64,000 nucleotides of DNA from Bacteroides finegoldii DSM 17565 (GTDB taxonomy: Bacteria > Bacteroidota > Bacteroidia > Bacteroidales > Bacteroidaceae), in contig NZ_GG688322.1 in assembly GCF_000156195.1 (NCBI RefSeq), positions 233,811 through 297,810 on the forward strand, given 5' to 3'. The notes under the pieces are model-generated. The model was not told where the DNA came from and made no database searches. It saw only the letters and a list, made by a program, of their open reading frames with translations. The position numbers and the translations under genes are program-made. Below are positions 9,223-18,559 of this stretch, in pieces. Within the stretch, counting starts at the first letter, position 1; each line of letters begins with the position of its first letter.

Positions 9223-9274
9223 AAAGGTTACGGCATTAAAGTTCCCCTGCGGACTTTCTGCCGTAACCTTTTCG
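9223..9274 (+). terminator. Terminator after the relaxase gene
   Basis: 12-bp perfect inverted repeat AAAGGTTACGGC (9223-9234) / GCCGTAACCTTT (9260-9271) followed by a short T-run. It separates the mob unit from the tra operon. Confidence 0.75.
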
Positions 9275-9382
9275 GTTTCAGTCAACCCTGATAGCCAAGT
9301 ATCCCATTTGTCATATATTCAGGTTTGGCTGACTCAAAGCACATAAGTGTTGCACATTTCGTTTTTCCGGTGCTTCGGACGG

Positions 9383-9390
9383 TAATTTTG
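9383..9390 (+). promoter_or_regulatory. Probable -7 box of the tra operon promoter
   Basis: TAATTTTG matches TAnnTTTG and lies 25 bases before traA, after the preceding terminator. The -33 element is poor, which would suit an operon that needs an activator or is weakly expressed. Confidence 0.45.
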
Positions 9391-9415
9391 AGCCGTAATC
9401 AATTATCGCACGGAC

Positions 9416-10204
9416 ATGATACAGACACCGGTCATAGTGACATTTGCCAACCAAAAAGGCGGCGTCGGCAAGACGACGCTCTGCGTAACCTTCGCCAATT
9501 ATCTGGTGACGAAGGGCGTGCGTGTGGCCGTCATCGACTGCGACTTCCAGCACTCCATCGTCAAGTGCCGCAAGGCGGACATCCGCAAATACGGCGAGGA
9601 GCATACGCCCTACGATGTGCTGTCATACGAGGCCAACGACAAGAAGGCCATGACCGACCTGATGGAAAAGCTGCACAACGACCCCAGCATAGACGTGGTG
9701 CTCATGGATTCCCCCGGAAGCTTGAAAGCGAACGGTCTGATCCCCATGTTCGTCAATTCGGACATCATCATCGTACCGTTCCATTACGATCTGGTGACAG
9801 TGCCCTCCACAGCCAGTTTCCTCATGTTCATAGACCGCCTGCGCAAAGCCGTCGGCGGACGGATGAAGGCGAGGCTCTTCATCGTCCCCAACCTGCATGA
9901 CGGCAGGGTCGGCAAACGCTCCGAGCTGGTCATCTGGGACAACGCGAGGGAGACGTTCTCCAACTACGGGCACGTGACCGCAAGGATACCCAAGCGTGCC
10001 GACATGGAGCGTTTCAGCACCATGGCCGCCCTCGACATGCAGGGCGGCATCGTCGCGCCGGTCTTTGAGCGAATCTATACCGACATCTTCGATACGGCCA
10101 TGCCCATCCGTGAAGTTGTCCTACCCAGCATACAGCAGACGGAGAAGAATGACAAGGAGAAATCCGAAGCGAGACCGACAACAGAGAATGAAAATGAACA
10201 GTAA
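9416..10204 (+). CDS. traA: TraA, ParA/MinD-type ATPase
   Basis: First gene of the tra operon; 262 aa. The deviant Walker A motif of ParA proteins, QKGGVGKTT, is near residues 11-19, and Walker B-like DVVLMDSPGS follows. ParA proteins position DNA or protein complexes in the cell; in Bacteroides conjugative elements this gene heads the transfer operon, and its exact role is not settled. It overlaps the next gene by 11 bases. Codon use is GC-rich, like the rest of the tra operon and unlike the cargo. Confidence 0.88.
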   Translation: MIQTPVIVTFANQKGGVGKTTLCVTFANYLVTKGVRVAVIDCDFQHSIVKCRKADIRKYGEEHTPYDVLSYEANDKKAMTDLMEKLHNDPSIDVVLMDSPGSLKANGLIPMFVNSDIIIVPFHYDLVTVPSTASFLMFIDRLRKAVGGRMKARLFIVPNLHDGRVGKRSELVIWDNARETFSNYGHVTARIPKRADMERFSTMAALDMQGGIVAPVFERIYTDIFDTAMPIREVVLPSIQQTEKNDKEKSEARPTTENENEQ

Positions 10205-10631
10205 CATCAACAACCATAGCGCAATGACAAAAGACATTCCGGAAATAGATGACCTGACCAAAGGCATCAACGACCCCGACATCATGCTTTCCAACAGCCA
10301 TCAGGAAACATCCGATGCACAGGATAGTCTGGAAGCGGCCAAGGAACAGTCCGAGCTATCCGTTTCCCTTTCGGGCAATATCGAAAATTGCTGGCAGGAC
10401 TTCCTGTCCTATCTTGACACCGCCGACCAAAGGGATGACAAGAACGAGCGTCTGGTCTGCAAACTGGACCGCGACCTTGCCGATTCGCTGGACGACTGCG
10501 ACATTCAGGGCCGCTGCCGTTCCGACCTCGTGAACGCCATCGTCCGTGCCTTCTTCGGGGCGTTCCTGCCACAGCTTGCCCGGTACCGCCGGGAGAAGAA
10601 ATCACTTTTCACGAATTACAAGGAAGCATGA
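10194..10631 (+). CDS. TraB-like conjugation protein, probably DUF3408 type
   Basis: 145 aa, acidic and polar in its first half, with a more ordered C-terminal half (CRSDLVNAIVRAFF) that could be a helix-turn-helix or ribbon-helix-helix-like segment as seen in ParB-like partner proteins. It lies directly after the ParA gene, as DUF3408 proteins do in related elements. An ATG at 10188 is also possible. The family call rests on position and size more than on clear motifs. Confidence 0.6.
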   Translation: MNSNINNHSAMTKDIPEIDDLTKGINDPDIMLSNSHQETSDAQDSLEAAKEQSELSVSLSGNIENCWQDFLSYLDTADQRDDKNERLVCKLDRDLADSLDDCDIQGRCRSDLVNAIVRAFFGAFLPQLARYRREKKSLFTNYKEA

Positions 10632-11224
10632 CCATGGGAAAGAACAGATGGGACGAACGGAAGACTGCCCTGCTCGCCGAGACCTACCCGGTGGAGACCA
10701 CGGCCTATACTGCCGGAGTGGTCGGCATGAGCGAGACGGCAGTCAAGAACAAGGCTCGCAAGATGGGCATTGTCAAAGTGGCCAAGTCCGGCTGGCTGGA
10801 ACGTGCCGAGCATATCAAAAGCCACTTTCATGAAAAGTCATTCTCCGAAATGGGCAGGGAACTGGGCATAAGCAAGATGAGCGTCAGCCGCATAGCCGCC
10901 AAATTAGGGCTGAGACGCACCAAGGAACAGGTTTACAAAGTGTCTTCCCGAATCCGATGCGAAATGATACGGCGCGAGCGGCGGCGCGTGATATTCGGGC
11001 TTGACCCGGTGACACGGATCAAGGTGGTGTCGAACAGGGCGAGGGTACGCCTGCGCTCACGGCTGAAAGGCATCGGCTATATCGTAAGCGAAGAGCGTAA
11101 CATCCTCTACTATACCGTCAGTCTGGTGCGCAAGGAACATCTGGAACACCGTGGCACCAAGTTGGGACTCCGATTCCTGCCCTTTCCCCAAGACACGACA
11201 ACATTATTCACAGCCATAATTTGA
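10628..11224 (+). CDS. Helix-turn-helix protein of the tra operon (TraC position)
   Basis: 198 aa, starting with a 4-base ATGA overlap with the previous gene. Two helix-turn-helix-like segments are visible: TAYTAGVVGMSETAVKNKA near residue 30 and SFSEMGRELGISKMSVSRI near residue 75. The remainder is very basic (MIRRERRR, RARVRLRSRL), consistent with binding DNA or RNA. I do not recognise a named family. It may regulate transfer or act at oriT. Confidence 0.65.
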   Translation: MTMGKNRWDERKTALLAETYPVETTAYTAGVVGMSETAVKNKARKMGIVKVAKSGWLERAEHIKSHFHEKSFSEMGRELGISKMSVSRIAAKLGLRRTKEQVYKVSSRIRCEMIRRERRRVIFGLDPVTRIKVVSNRARVRLRSRLKGIGYIVSEERNILYYTVSLVRKEHLEHRGTKLGLRFLPFPQDTTTLFTAII

Positions 11225-11232
11225 ACACCCCC

Positions 11233-11661
11233 ATGCAGTACGGACAAATCGTATTCCTCCTTTTCATTGTTCTCCTGCTCTATTATGCAGTGCTGATAGT
11301 CCTTGACATACAGAAGACCAAGGCGGCACAGGCGGCGGAGCAGGACGGCCAGACCGAGGAGGAGATAGACATATCGGATGAAGCGCAGACCTTCAAGCCC
11401 GTGAAGATTAGCCGGGATGAACCAGTCAAGAAGCAAGAGGCTTCCGAAAAAGAAGAAGCGTCAAGAAAAGACGAAGCGGAAGAACCCGATGCACAAGAGC
11501 CACTTGATACCGAAAAACCGTTCCACCGCCCCGGCTACCGGGAAGCCATCATGACTGACGGCATCCTTGTCGAGGACATCATCCACGAGATAAACCGGCT
11601 GGCGGAGACCGGCACCAGTGACCTCGGCACGGTCATCTTCAACTGCGAGAACGCAATGTAA
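11233..11661 (+). CDS. traD: Membrane-anchored acidic protein of the tra operon (TraD-like)
   Basis: About 142 aa from the ATG at 11233; a TTG at 11221 is an alternative that would overlap the previous stop. One N-terminal transmembrane helix (IVFLLFIVLLLYYAV) is followed by a long Glu/Lys-rich linker and a compact C-terminal segment. This architecture (membrane anchor, charged stalk) and position before traE fit the TraD of Bacteroides elements. Function is unknown; it may be a small scaffold at the inner membrane. Confidence 0.6.
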   Translation: MQYGQIVFLLFIVLLLYYAVLIVLDIQKTKAAQAAEQDGQTEEEIDISDEAQTFKPVKISRDEPVKKQEASEKEEASRKDEAEEPDAQEPLDTEKPFHRPGYREAIMTDGILVEDIIHEINRLAETGTSDLGTVIFNCENAM

Positions 11662-11744
11662 TAGCTATATGGCTTTAAGAAGCCACCGTTCCTTTGGCGA
11701 CACCTGTTCCTTTGGCGATAGAACCCATAAACATTTTCTGAAAA

Positions 11745-12101
11745 ATGCAACAGTTAAAGAAGAAATTGCAACGTGCGGCAGACCGTTTCATGGCATCGAA
11801 GTTCGCACAGAAAGGCGTGCTGGCACTCGTCTGCCTCACGGTATCGGTCGGCGAGGCCATGGCCGCCAGCAAGGGTGCGGCAGGCTTTACCAAGGCCACG
11901 CAGGAGGTCAGCTCCTACCAGACACCCGTATCCAACCTCATGAAGGCCATTGCCGCGGTCATCGTGCTTGTCGGCGCGTTCAACGTCTATTTCAAGATGC
12001 AGAACGGTGACCAGGACGTGAAGAAGACCATCATGCTGACCATCGGCGGATGTATCGCGTTCATCGCGCTGTCAGAAGCCCTGCCCTTGTTCTTCAAGTA
12101 A
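11745..12101 (+). CDS. traE: TraE, DUF4134 small membrane protein (VirB2-like pilin candidate)
   Basis: 118 aa. A basic N terminus (LKKKLQRAADR) precedes a signal-like hydrophobic helix ending in AMA, then two further hydrophobic helices separated by a charged KMQNGDQDVKK loop. This is the layout of VirB2-type pilin precursors. The gene is next to traF and traG, as VirB2 is to VirB3 and VirB4. The pilin role is inferred from layout and position. Confidence 0.82.
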   Translation: MQQLKKKLQRAADRFMASKFAQKGVLALVCLTVSVGEAMAASKGAAGFTKATQEVSSYQTPVSNLMKAIAAVIVLVGAFNVYFKMQNGDQDVKKTIMLTIGGCIAFIALSEALPLFFK

Positions 12102-12118
12102 TAACCGCAAACACTTGC

Positions 12119-12409
12119 ATGACGATGAATCAGGAGGGTTATCCCGTTTTCAAGGGCTTGCAAAAGCCGCTGGAGTTCATGGGCATCCGTGGCCGCTTCC
12201 TCACACTGGCGGCAGCGGCGGTCGGCGTGTCGTTCGTCGGCTTTATCGTGTTCTCCATTATTTTGGGAAAACTCGCCGGGTTCATCGCCATGCTGGTGAT
12301 GGCTGTAGCTGGATTGGTTGTCATTTATGTCAAGCAGCGTGGCGGCCTGCACAACAAGCGGCGTTCCAAAGGCATATTCATCTACAGGCACCTGATGCGT
12401 AACCCATAA
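12119..12409 (+). CDS. traF: TraF, DUF4133 membrane protein (VirB3-like)
   Basis: 96 aa with two adjacent transmembrane helices in the middle (LTLAAAAVGVSFVGFIVF and FIAMLVMAVAGLVVIYV) and charged ends, typical of VirB3-like inner-membrane proteins that sit with the VirB4 ATPase. A second in-frame ATG at 12125 is also possible. The gap to traG is 11 bases. Confidence 0.8.
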   Translation: MTMNQEGYPVFKGLQKPLEFMGIRGRFLTLAAAAVGVSFVGFIVFSIILGKLAGFIAMLVMAVAGLVVIYVKQRGGLHNKRRSKGIFIYRHLMRNP

Positions 12410-12420
12410 AAACAAAAAGC

Positions 12421-15255
12421 ATGGCACAAAAACGGAAAAGAGCGTTTGACGGACTTTATGCGCAGCTGGAGGAGACGGACGGCAATGTCGTCCTCTTCTC
12501 GGCCAAGGGCGAGCCGTCGGTCATATTCGAGATGACCAACCCCGTGCAGCAGCTGTGTACGGACGCGGAGCAGTACCTGCGTTTTCAGGACGTGCTTTCG
12601 GGCGTGGTGCAGACGCTTGGGGAGGGCTATGCCTTGCAGAAGCAGGACATCCTCTGCAAGCAAAGCTACCGCCACGAGGTGCCCGAAAATGCGGAGTTCC
12701 TTACGAAAAGCTATTTCAGGTACTTCGAGGGAAGGGAATTCACCGAGATACGCACCTTCCTTATCATAACGCAGGAGGCACGGCGCGGCCAGTTCGTGCA
12801 GTACGACCCGAAGAGGTGGCTGGACTTCCATTCCAAAGTGGCCAAAGTGGATGACATCCTGAAGGAGAAGGGCATAAAGCACCGCAAACTCAGCAAGGCG
12901 GAGGTCAATGAGTACTGCCACCGCTTCATGGCGTTCCGTTTCCGTCACGGCCCTTTCTCCATGACCAATTTCAAGGCATCGGACGAGTACCTGAAAACCG
13001 GTGGCCGGGTCATCCGTTCTTACCCGTTAGTGGATATAGACGAGATTAACCTGCCGTCCGTCATCAAGCCCTATACGCAAATGAGCATCAACGGCTACGG
13101 CATCGCCACCGACCTGCTGTCCTTTTTGACCCAAATTCCTTTTTCGGACTGTGTGGTGTTCAACCAAGTGGTGCAGATTCCCGAACAACGGAAACTACTA
13201 CGGAAGCTGCAGGCCAAGGCGAAACGCCACGGCTCCATGCCTGACCCGAGCAACAAGATTGCCAAGGCGGACATCGAGGAGGTGCTGAACCGGCTGGCAA
13301 TAGACAGCACGCAGCTGGTCTATTGCAACTTCAACATACTGGTGAGCTGCCCGGCTGACAAGGTGACACCCGTCACCTCCTATCTGGAAACCAAGCTGTA
13401 CGAGTGCGGCATCATGCCCTCACGGACTGCCTACAACCAGCTGGAGCTGTTCACGGACAGCTTCCCCGGCAACGCCTACGCCTTCAATCCGGACTATGAC
13501 CTGTTTCTCACACTCTCTGACGCTGCTCTGTGCTTCTTCTTCAAAGAACACCTGAAAGGATCGGAGGAGACACCGCTGACCACCTATTACACCGACCGTC
13601 AGGGACTACCGGTCTGCATCGACATCACCGGCAAGGAAGGCAAGGTCAAGATGACCGACAACGCCAACTTCTTCTGCATCGGGCCGAGCGGAAGCGGCAA
13701 GAGCTTCCACATGAACAGTGTCGTCCGCCAGCTGCTGGAGCAGCAGACCGATGTGGTCATGGTCGATACGGGAGATTCCTACGAGGGTATCTGCGGCTAC
13801 TACAAGGGCACATACATCTCTTACTCCAAAGAGAAGCCCATCTCCATGAACCCGTTCAAGGTGACAAAGGAAGAGTATGACCAAAATTTCGGGGAGAAGA
13901 AAAACTTCCTCAAATCGTTGATATTCCTGATATACAAGGGCAATGAGTTTCCGACCAAGATTGAGGACATGCTCATTAACCAGACCATCGTGGAATACTA
14001 CGAAGCCTACTTCCATCCCTTTACCAAGTTCACAGAGAAAGAGCGCGAAGGACTGAGGCAGAAACTGCTGGTCGCCTCCAAGATGGAAGAGGACTATGAC
14101 AAGTTTTCCCACAGCATGGAGGACATTGACGCCCAAATTCAGGATGCGGAAACCGACAAGCAATCGGAAAGCAAGGCACTGATGCTTCCGACAGAAGCCC
14201 GGCGGCTCAAACTGCTCCGACAGTGCCGTTCCCTCTTGGCACTTGCCCGGGACGAGGCGGCCAGCAAAGGGGAAAAGGAACGCGCCCTGCTGATTATCGA
14301 GAATTACAAGAAGGAACTGTACAACAACTCCATACTTATCAAGATAGACAAGCAGATTGACCATATCGAGGAGCAGAAGCGCAGGCTGAAAGTAACGGAA
14401 TTGTCCTTCAACTCCTACTATGAGTTCGCACTGGAGCGCATTCCGCAAATCGTTTCGCAGGAGAAGATCCAGTTCAACATCCGGGACTTCGCCGCCATCC
14501 TGAAACAGTTCTACCGGGGCGGCGAGCTGGAAGTGACGCTGAACTCCGACCTTGACGTGAACCTCTTCGACGAGCGTTTCATTGTCTTTGAAATTGACAA
14601 GATAAAAGATGACCCCGTGCTTTTCCCCATCGTGGTGCTGATCATCATGGACGTGTTCCTGCAAAAGATGCGCATCAAGAAAGGGCGCAAAGCCCTGATA
14701 ATCGAAGAGGCATGGAAAGCCATCGCCTCACCCACCATGGCGGAATACATAAAATATTTGTACAAAACGGTCAGGAAATTCCACGGCATCGCCGGGGTGG
14801 TCACACAGGAACTGAACGACGTGATTGACTCGCCCATCGTCAAGGAGGCCATCATCAACAACTCCGACGTGAAGATACTGCTGGACCAGACAAAGTTCAA
14901 GGACAGGTATGAGCAGATAGCCGCCATCTTGGGTCTCACGCCCATCCAGCGGCAGCAGATATTCACCATCAACGCCCTGAACAACCGCGAGGGGCGCAGC
15001 TACTTCAAAGAGGTGTGGATATGCCGTGGGCAAAACTCGGACGTGTATGGTGTGGAGGAAGCCCCGGAATGTTACTGGGCATACACGACCGAACGGAGCG
15101 AAAAGGAAGCCCTGAAGGTATACCTCGCCCATTACGGCACGATGCAGGAGGCGATAACCCGTATCGAAGCCGACCGCAAACGTGCAGGAAGTCCGAAATA
15201 TCTGGAATTTGCAAGGAAAGTAAATGAACATCAAAAGGTAATGTCACAATGGTAA
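12421..15255 (+). CDS. traG: TraG, VirB4-like conjugation ATPase
   Basis: 944 aa. This is the large cytoplasmic ATPase that powers assembly of the type IV secretion channel. Walker A GPSGSGKS is at residues 421-428 and Walker B ALIIEEAWKAI near 760, with the late TQELNDV and RSEKEALK segments typical of the family. The N-terminal half is the VirB4 N-terminal domain. Between the two Walker motifs is a charged helical insertion (around 555-660) rich in Glu and Lys, common in Bacteroides TraG. It overlaps the next gene by 7 bases. Confidence 0.95.
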   Translation: MAQKRKRAFDGLYAQLEETDGNVVLFSAKGEPSVIFEMTNPVQQLCTDAEQYLRFQDVLSGVVQTLGEGYALQKQDILCKQSYRHEVPENAEFLTKSYFRYFEGREFTEIRTFLIITQEARRGQFVQYDPKRWLDFHSKVAKVDDILKEKGIKHRKLSKAEVNEYCHRFMAFRFRHGPFSMTNFKASDEYLKTGGRVIRSYPLVDIDEINLPSVIKPYTQMSINGYGIATDLLSFLTQIPFSDCVVFNQVVQIPEQRKLLRKLQAKAKRHGSMPDPSNKIAKADIEEVLNRLAIDSTQLVYCNFNILVSCPADKVTPVTSYLETKLYECGIMPSRTAYNQLELFTDSFPGNAYAFNPDYDLFLTLSDAALCFFFKEHLKGSEETPLTTYYTDRQGLPVCIDITGKEGKVKMTDNANFFCIGPSGSGKSFHMNSVVRQLLEQQTDVVMVDTGDSYEGICGYYKGTYISYSKEKPISMNPFKVTKEEYDQNFGEKKNFLKSLIFLIYKGNEFPTKIEDMLINQTIVEYYEAYFHPFTKFTEKEREGLRQKLLVASKMEEDYDKFSHSMEDIDAQIQDAETDKQSESKALMLPTEARRLKLLRQCRSLLALARDEAASKGEKERALLIIENYKKELYNNSILIKIDKQIDHIEEQKRRLKVTELSFNSYYEFALERIPQIVSQEKIQFNIRDFAAILKQFYRGGELEVTLNSDLDVNLFDERFIVFEIDKIKDDPVLFPIVVLIIMDVFLQKMRIKKGRKALIIEEAWKAIASPTMAEYIKYLYKTVRKFHGIAGVVTQELNDVIDSPIVKEAIINNSDVKILLDQTKFKDRYEQIAAILGLTPIQRQQIFTINALNNREGRSYFKEVWICRGQNSDVYGVEEAPECYWAYTTERSEKEALKVYLAHYGTMQEAITRIEADRKRAGSPKYLEFARKVNEHQKVMSQW

Positions 15256-15989
15256 AGTTACGATACATACTGGTAATGGTTTTAATGGCAACCGCATCAA
15301 CCCCGGTGTTTGCCGGATGGAAGGTTGTCATTGACAAGAACTGCATCAAGGTGGTGGCTGCCAATACCGCCTCACAGAAACTGATAGAAGACCAGCATAA
15401 CCAGCGTCTGGATTCCATCGCCTCCAAGAAGCAGAAGGTGGAACTCTATTCGGTGAGCATGGCCACCATCAAGGAACTCTACAAGCTCACGATGGAGAAC
15501 ATTTCGGGTTTCGGGACGGAGAGCCTGTACTACAAGGAAATCGGCACGTGCGCCTTTGACATACTCAAAGACGTGCCGGAACTGATAAACACGGTGAATA
15601 AGGCCAAGTTCAAGAACAAGCTCGCCTGCCTGACGGAGCTGGGCGGCCTCGTGATGGAGACACAGCAACTGGTAGGTAACTTCGTGAACATCGTGAACAA
15701 CGCCAAGGTGCAAAATCCCCTCAAAGGACAAGGCACGGCGGAAAAGAAGAGCGACGGCTACAACCTGCTTGACCGTTATGAACGGCTGTCACTGGCCAAC
15801 CGAATCTATACCGACCTGATGGAAATACGCTACAAGGTGGAGGGCATGATGCTGATGGCGCAGTTCGCGACAGCTAACGACCTATTCTTCGCCATAGACC
15901 CGGAAGGCTGGGCCAACGTAGTGACCATGAAAAACCAAGTCGGCGGCCTGATTCAGGACTGGAACGGACTGGTAGCGGCAAATTATTAA
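15249..15989 (+). CDS. traI: Secreted transfer protein, DUF4141/TraI-like
   Basis: 246 aa with a clear signal peptide (VMVLMATASTPVFA, cleavage after the last Ala). The mature part is helical and ends in the family motif FAIDPEGWANV. In CTnDOT-type elements this gene lies between traG and traJ and is required for transfer; a VirB5-like role (minor pilus or periplasmic chaperone) is an inference. A paralogue lies at 32305-33054 in the same element. Confidence 0.8.
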   Translation: MVKLRYILVMVLMATASTPVFAGWKVVIDKNCIKVVAANTASQKLIEDQHNQRLDSIASKKQKVELYSVSMATIKELYKLTMENISGFGTESLYYKEIGTCAFDILKDVPELINTVNKAKFKNKLACLTELGGLVMETQQLVGNFVNIVNNAKVQNPLKGQGTAEKKSDGYNLLDRYERLSLANRIYTDLMEIRYKVEGMMLMAQFATANDLFFAIDPEGWANVVTMKNQVGGLIQDWNGLVAANY

Positions 15990-16007
15990 CCCTTTGATGA
16001 TACAGCT

Positions 16008-16712
16008 ATGAAACATTGGAAGATAAGAATGGTACTCTTTACCCTTGTGCTGGCTTTGGCTTTTTTGCAGCCGGTGAAGGTCTCCGCCTATGTCCTGCCG
16101 AAGGACTTGCCGACCATCGAGGCATTGATTGCCCTGCACAAAGCCGTGAAGAAGGACGAAGACCAGGCCTTGCAGCGTGTGGCAACCAGTTTTGGCGAAC
16201 AGTCGCTGCTCACCAAAGGGGCAGTCAAGTTCAACGATGTCCGCACCACGCTCGACACCAAGCTGAGTAACGCCCATTCCTATCTGGTGCTGGCCGGTGC
16301 CATATCCTCCACTGCCAACTCGCTGTACCAACTGGTCAGGGACTACAAGGACTTTACATCCAATACGTTCAGCCACGTATCCAAGAAACCATTCGTGGCA
16401 TGGTACTATGCGGATGCCAACGTAGCCATTTCCCGTGAAGTCAAACACTGCTACAAACTATATGCTTCCGTGGCCGCCTCCGGCATCAACCTGATGAAAG
16501 CCTCCATGGACGAGAAGCTGAATCTGGTGATGACGCTCAAAACCACCATCGACAAGGCGAGGTACATCATCGACAACGCGAACCTGTACTGTTTTCTCAT
16601 AACCGATTGCGGCTGGAAGCCGGACTACATCTGGGAAATCCTGAACTCCAGCGTCAAGGACGAGATAGCGGACAAAGTCATCAACAAATGGAAACAAGGA
16701 TATGCAAGTTAG
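16008..16712 (+). CDS. Secreted helical protein of the tra operon, unknown
   Basis: 234 aa with a signal peptide (VLFTLVLALAFLQPVKVSA). The mature part is alpha-helical and polar, with ISSTANSLYQLVRDYKDF near the middle, a layout like that of the preceding DUF4141 protein, and the two may be distant relatives. It overlaps the next gene by 11 bases. I infer a periplasmic part of the conjugation channel; no catalytic motif is visible. Confidence 0.65.
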   Translation: MKHWKIRMVLFTLVLALAFLQPVKVSAYVLPKDLPTIEALIALHKAVKKDEDQALQRVATSFGEQSLLTKGAVKFNDVRTTLDTKLSNAHSYLVLAGAISSTANSLYQLVRDYKDFTSNTFSHVSKKPFVAWYYADANVAISREVKHCYKLYASVAASGINLMKASMDEKLNLVMTLKTTIDKARYIIDNANLYCFLITDCGWKPDYIWEILNSSVKDEIADKVINKWKQGYAS

Positions 16713-17379
16713 ACAAATCATTATCGGAATAATGCTTATAGGACTTCCTCTTGCAGGCTATGCCCAAAGGCCGTCCCGTGACAACGAGAAGGCGAAACAA
16801 TGGCAGTCAATGGAGAACGGCCCTTGGGACTTTGCACCTGACTGGTACTATTACTTCCTCCATAATAAATATTCCGGTGCGGAAATGTACTGGAAGTGGG
16901 CCGGTTTCAAGTCGGGCTTCCGGGTACGTTTCAAAGAACCGAAGTCCAGTGTAAAGCGCATCATGCCGGTACGTGTGACCTCGGAAGAGACCCAACGCCA
17001 GAAAGTGAAAAAGGTGGAAGAGGAACGGACGCACATAGAGGAACTTTACAAGGAAGAGTTGCTGAGGGAGGCGGACCGCAACGTGGATCTGACCTACGCC
17101 TCTTACAAGGACGAGTTCAACCGTATGCAGGGCTGCATCACGGACGGACTGCTCTATTGCATGAAGAAAAGCGACGGCAAACTCAAACATCAGGTGGACG
17201 AGCTGAGCCGTCAGAACGAGATCCTTTGTGCGGACATCGCCTATATCCACAAGACGGGAGTCGGCTACGGGCTGGAGAACGCCAAGCGGCAGCAGGCATA
17301 CGAGGAAGTCAAGGCGAAGATGGAGGAACTGGTGGACCGTACCGCCCGTCTGTGCGCGGTGGCAGCTACGCATTATTAG
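16702..17379 (+). CDS. Secreted coiled-coil protein of the tra operon (DUF5045-like position)
   Basis: 225 aa with an N-terminal signal sequence (IIIGIMLIGLPLAGYA). A central region (MENGPWDFAPDWYYYFLHNK) rich in aromatic residues is followed by a charged coiled coil. Position between the DUF4141 protein and traJ matches the DUF5045-type protein of related elements, though I recognise this by context rather than by motif. Probably periplasmic. Confidence 0.6.
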   Translation: MQVRQIIIGIMLIGLPLAGYAQRPSRDNEKAKQWQSMENGPWDFAPDWYYYFLHNKYSGAEMYWKWAGFKSGFRVRFKEPKSSVKRIMPVRVTSEETQRQKVKKVEEERTHIEELYKEELLREADRNVDLTYASYKDEFNRMQGCITDGLLYCMKKSDGKLKHQVDELSRQNEILCADIAYIHKTGVGYGLENAKRQQAYEEVKAKMEELVDRTARLCAVAATHY

Positions 17380-17403
17380 GACACTTACAAACAAAGACAG
17401 AAT

Positions 17404-18531
17404 ATGAATCTATTATGTACACTTCTGACTATAGGCCTGCCGGCCATCGACGAGAGCCTTGATAAGCTGCTGGTCGCCATGGAAACATTTCCCAACGTGG
17501 CGGTGCTGGGCGATGCGGTCGGGATGGCACGGGTGATCGGGCTGTGCCTCGCGCTCTGTGTCGGCTCTTACGAGTGCTGGATGATGATGCTCGGACGGCG
17601 CGGCATGGACGTGATGAAGCTGTTCCGTATCGTGGGAATCTCCATCTGCATCTCCTCCTCTTCGTGGATATGCTCGGCCCTGCAGGTGCCCGGCAAGGGA
17701 CTGGAATCCGCTACTAAAGCGATGGCGCAGGCAAAGAACAAGGAAGTGGCCGCTTTCGAGCTGAAAGTGGCGCAGAAGCAGGGCGAGTACCTTGACCGGC
17801 TCAGGACGGTGCAGGATTCCATCGCCACCGCCCAGCAGGTGGCCGCCATCGGCCAGGACGCGGCATGGTGGGACAAGCTCATCTACAACGTGCAGAACCT
17901 CGGCACCACCATCAACAACTACGCCCAGCGTGCGGCGGTGGCGGCAGAGACGAAAATGAGCGAGTGGATAAACGACGTCATACGCTTCGTGGGCGAGCTG
18001 ATCTTCCAGATGTCCTATTACGGCATCCTCGTGGCGCAGCGCATCTTCATGGCCATCATGGTGATATTCTGCCCCATCATGTTCGCCCTCTCCCTCGCCC
18101 CGCCGTGGAACTCGGCATGGAGCCAGTGGATGTCGAAATACCTCTCCCTCTCGCTTTGGGGTTTCGTGACCTACATGTGCCTCTATTATATCGACTTTAT
18201 CCTCCTATACAACCTGCAGCAGGACTTGGTGGCCTACAACCACCTCCTGCACGGCTCCGTCAACTCATGGTCGCAAATCGGCGCACTCGGCTTGCAGGGC
18301 ATCGGATCCAACTGCATGTACGCCATGGGTATGCTCGTGGGGGCGTACATCATCCGTTTTGTTCCCGAAGTGGCCTCATGGCTGATTCCCGGCGGCGTAA
18401 GCTCCGGAGCAGGTTCTGTGGCAGGTTCGGCGGCAATGGGCATCACGAGCACGGCAGGATCGGCGGCGGGAGGTGCCGTAGGCGCGGCGGTGGGCGGCGC
18501 AGGTTCTGTGGGCAAGTCCCTCAAATCATAG
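17404..18531 (+). CDS. traJ: TraJ, VirB6-like polytopic membrane protein
   Basis: 375 aa. Several transmembrane helices are visible (VIGLCLALCVGSYECWMM; IFMAIMVIFCPIMFALSLA; LSLSLWGFVTYMCLYYIDF; YAMGMLVGAYIIRFV), with a long amphipathic coiled region between residues 100 and 180. The C terminus is a low-complexity Gly/Ala/Ser tail (SAAMGITSTAGSAAGG). This matches the TraJ inner-membrane channel protein of Bacteroides elements, equivalent to VirB6. Confidence 0.9.
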   Translation: MNLLCTLLTIGLPAIDESLDKLLVAMETFPNVAVLGDAVGMARVIGLCLALCVGSYECWMMMLGRRGMDVMKLFRIVGISICISSSSWICSALQVPGKGLESATKAMAQAKNKEVAAFELKVAQKQGEYLDRLRTVQDSIATAQQVAAIGQDAAWWDKLIYNVQNLGTTINNYAQRAAVAAETKMSEWINDVIRFVGELIFQMSYYGILVAQRIFMAIMVIFCPIMFALSLAPPWNSAWSQWMSKYLSLSLWGFVTYMCLYYIDFILLYNLQQDLVAYNHLLHGSVNSWSQIGALGLQGIGSNCMYAMGMLVGAYIIRFVPEVASWLIPGGVSSGAGSVAGSAAMGITSTAGSAAGGAVGAAVGGAGSVGKSLKS

Positions 18532-18559
18532 GTAGTAACAACATCAAACAAGAAAGAAT

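Noticed and set aside
9325..9900. 191-aa ORF overlapping the start of traA in another frame
   Set aside because: It is composed largely of Arg, Gly and His, typical of an out-of-frame translation of GC-rich DNA.
13606..14664. 352-aa ORF antisense to traG
   Set aside because: Shadow of the GC-rich traG frame, with no promoter or motif.
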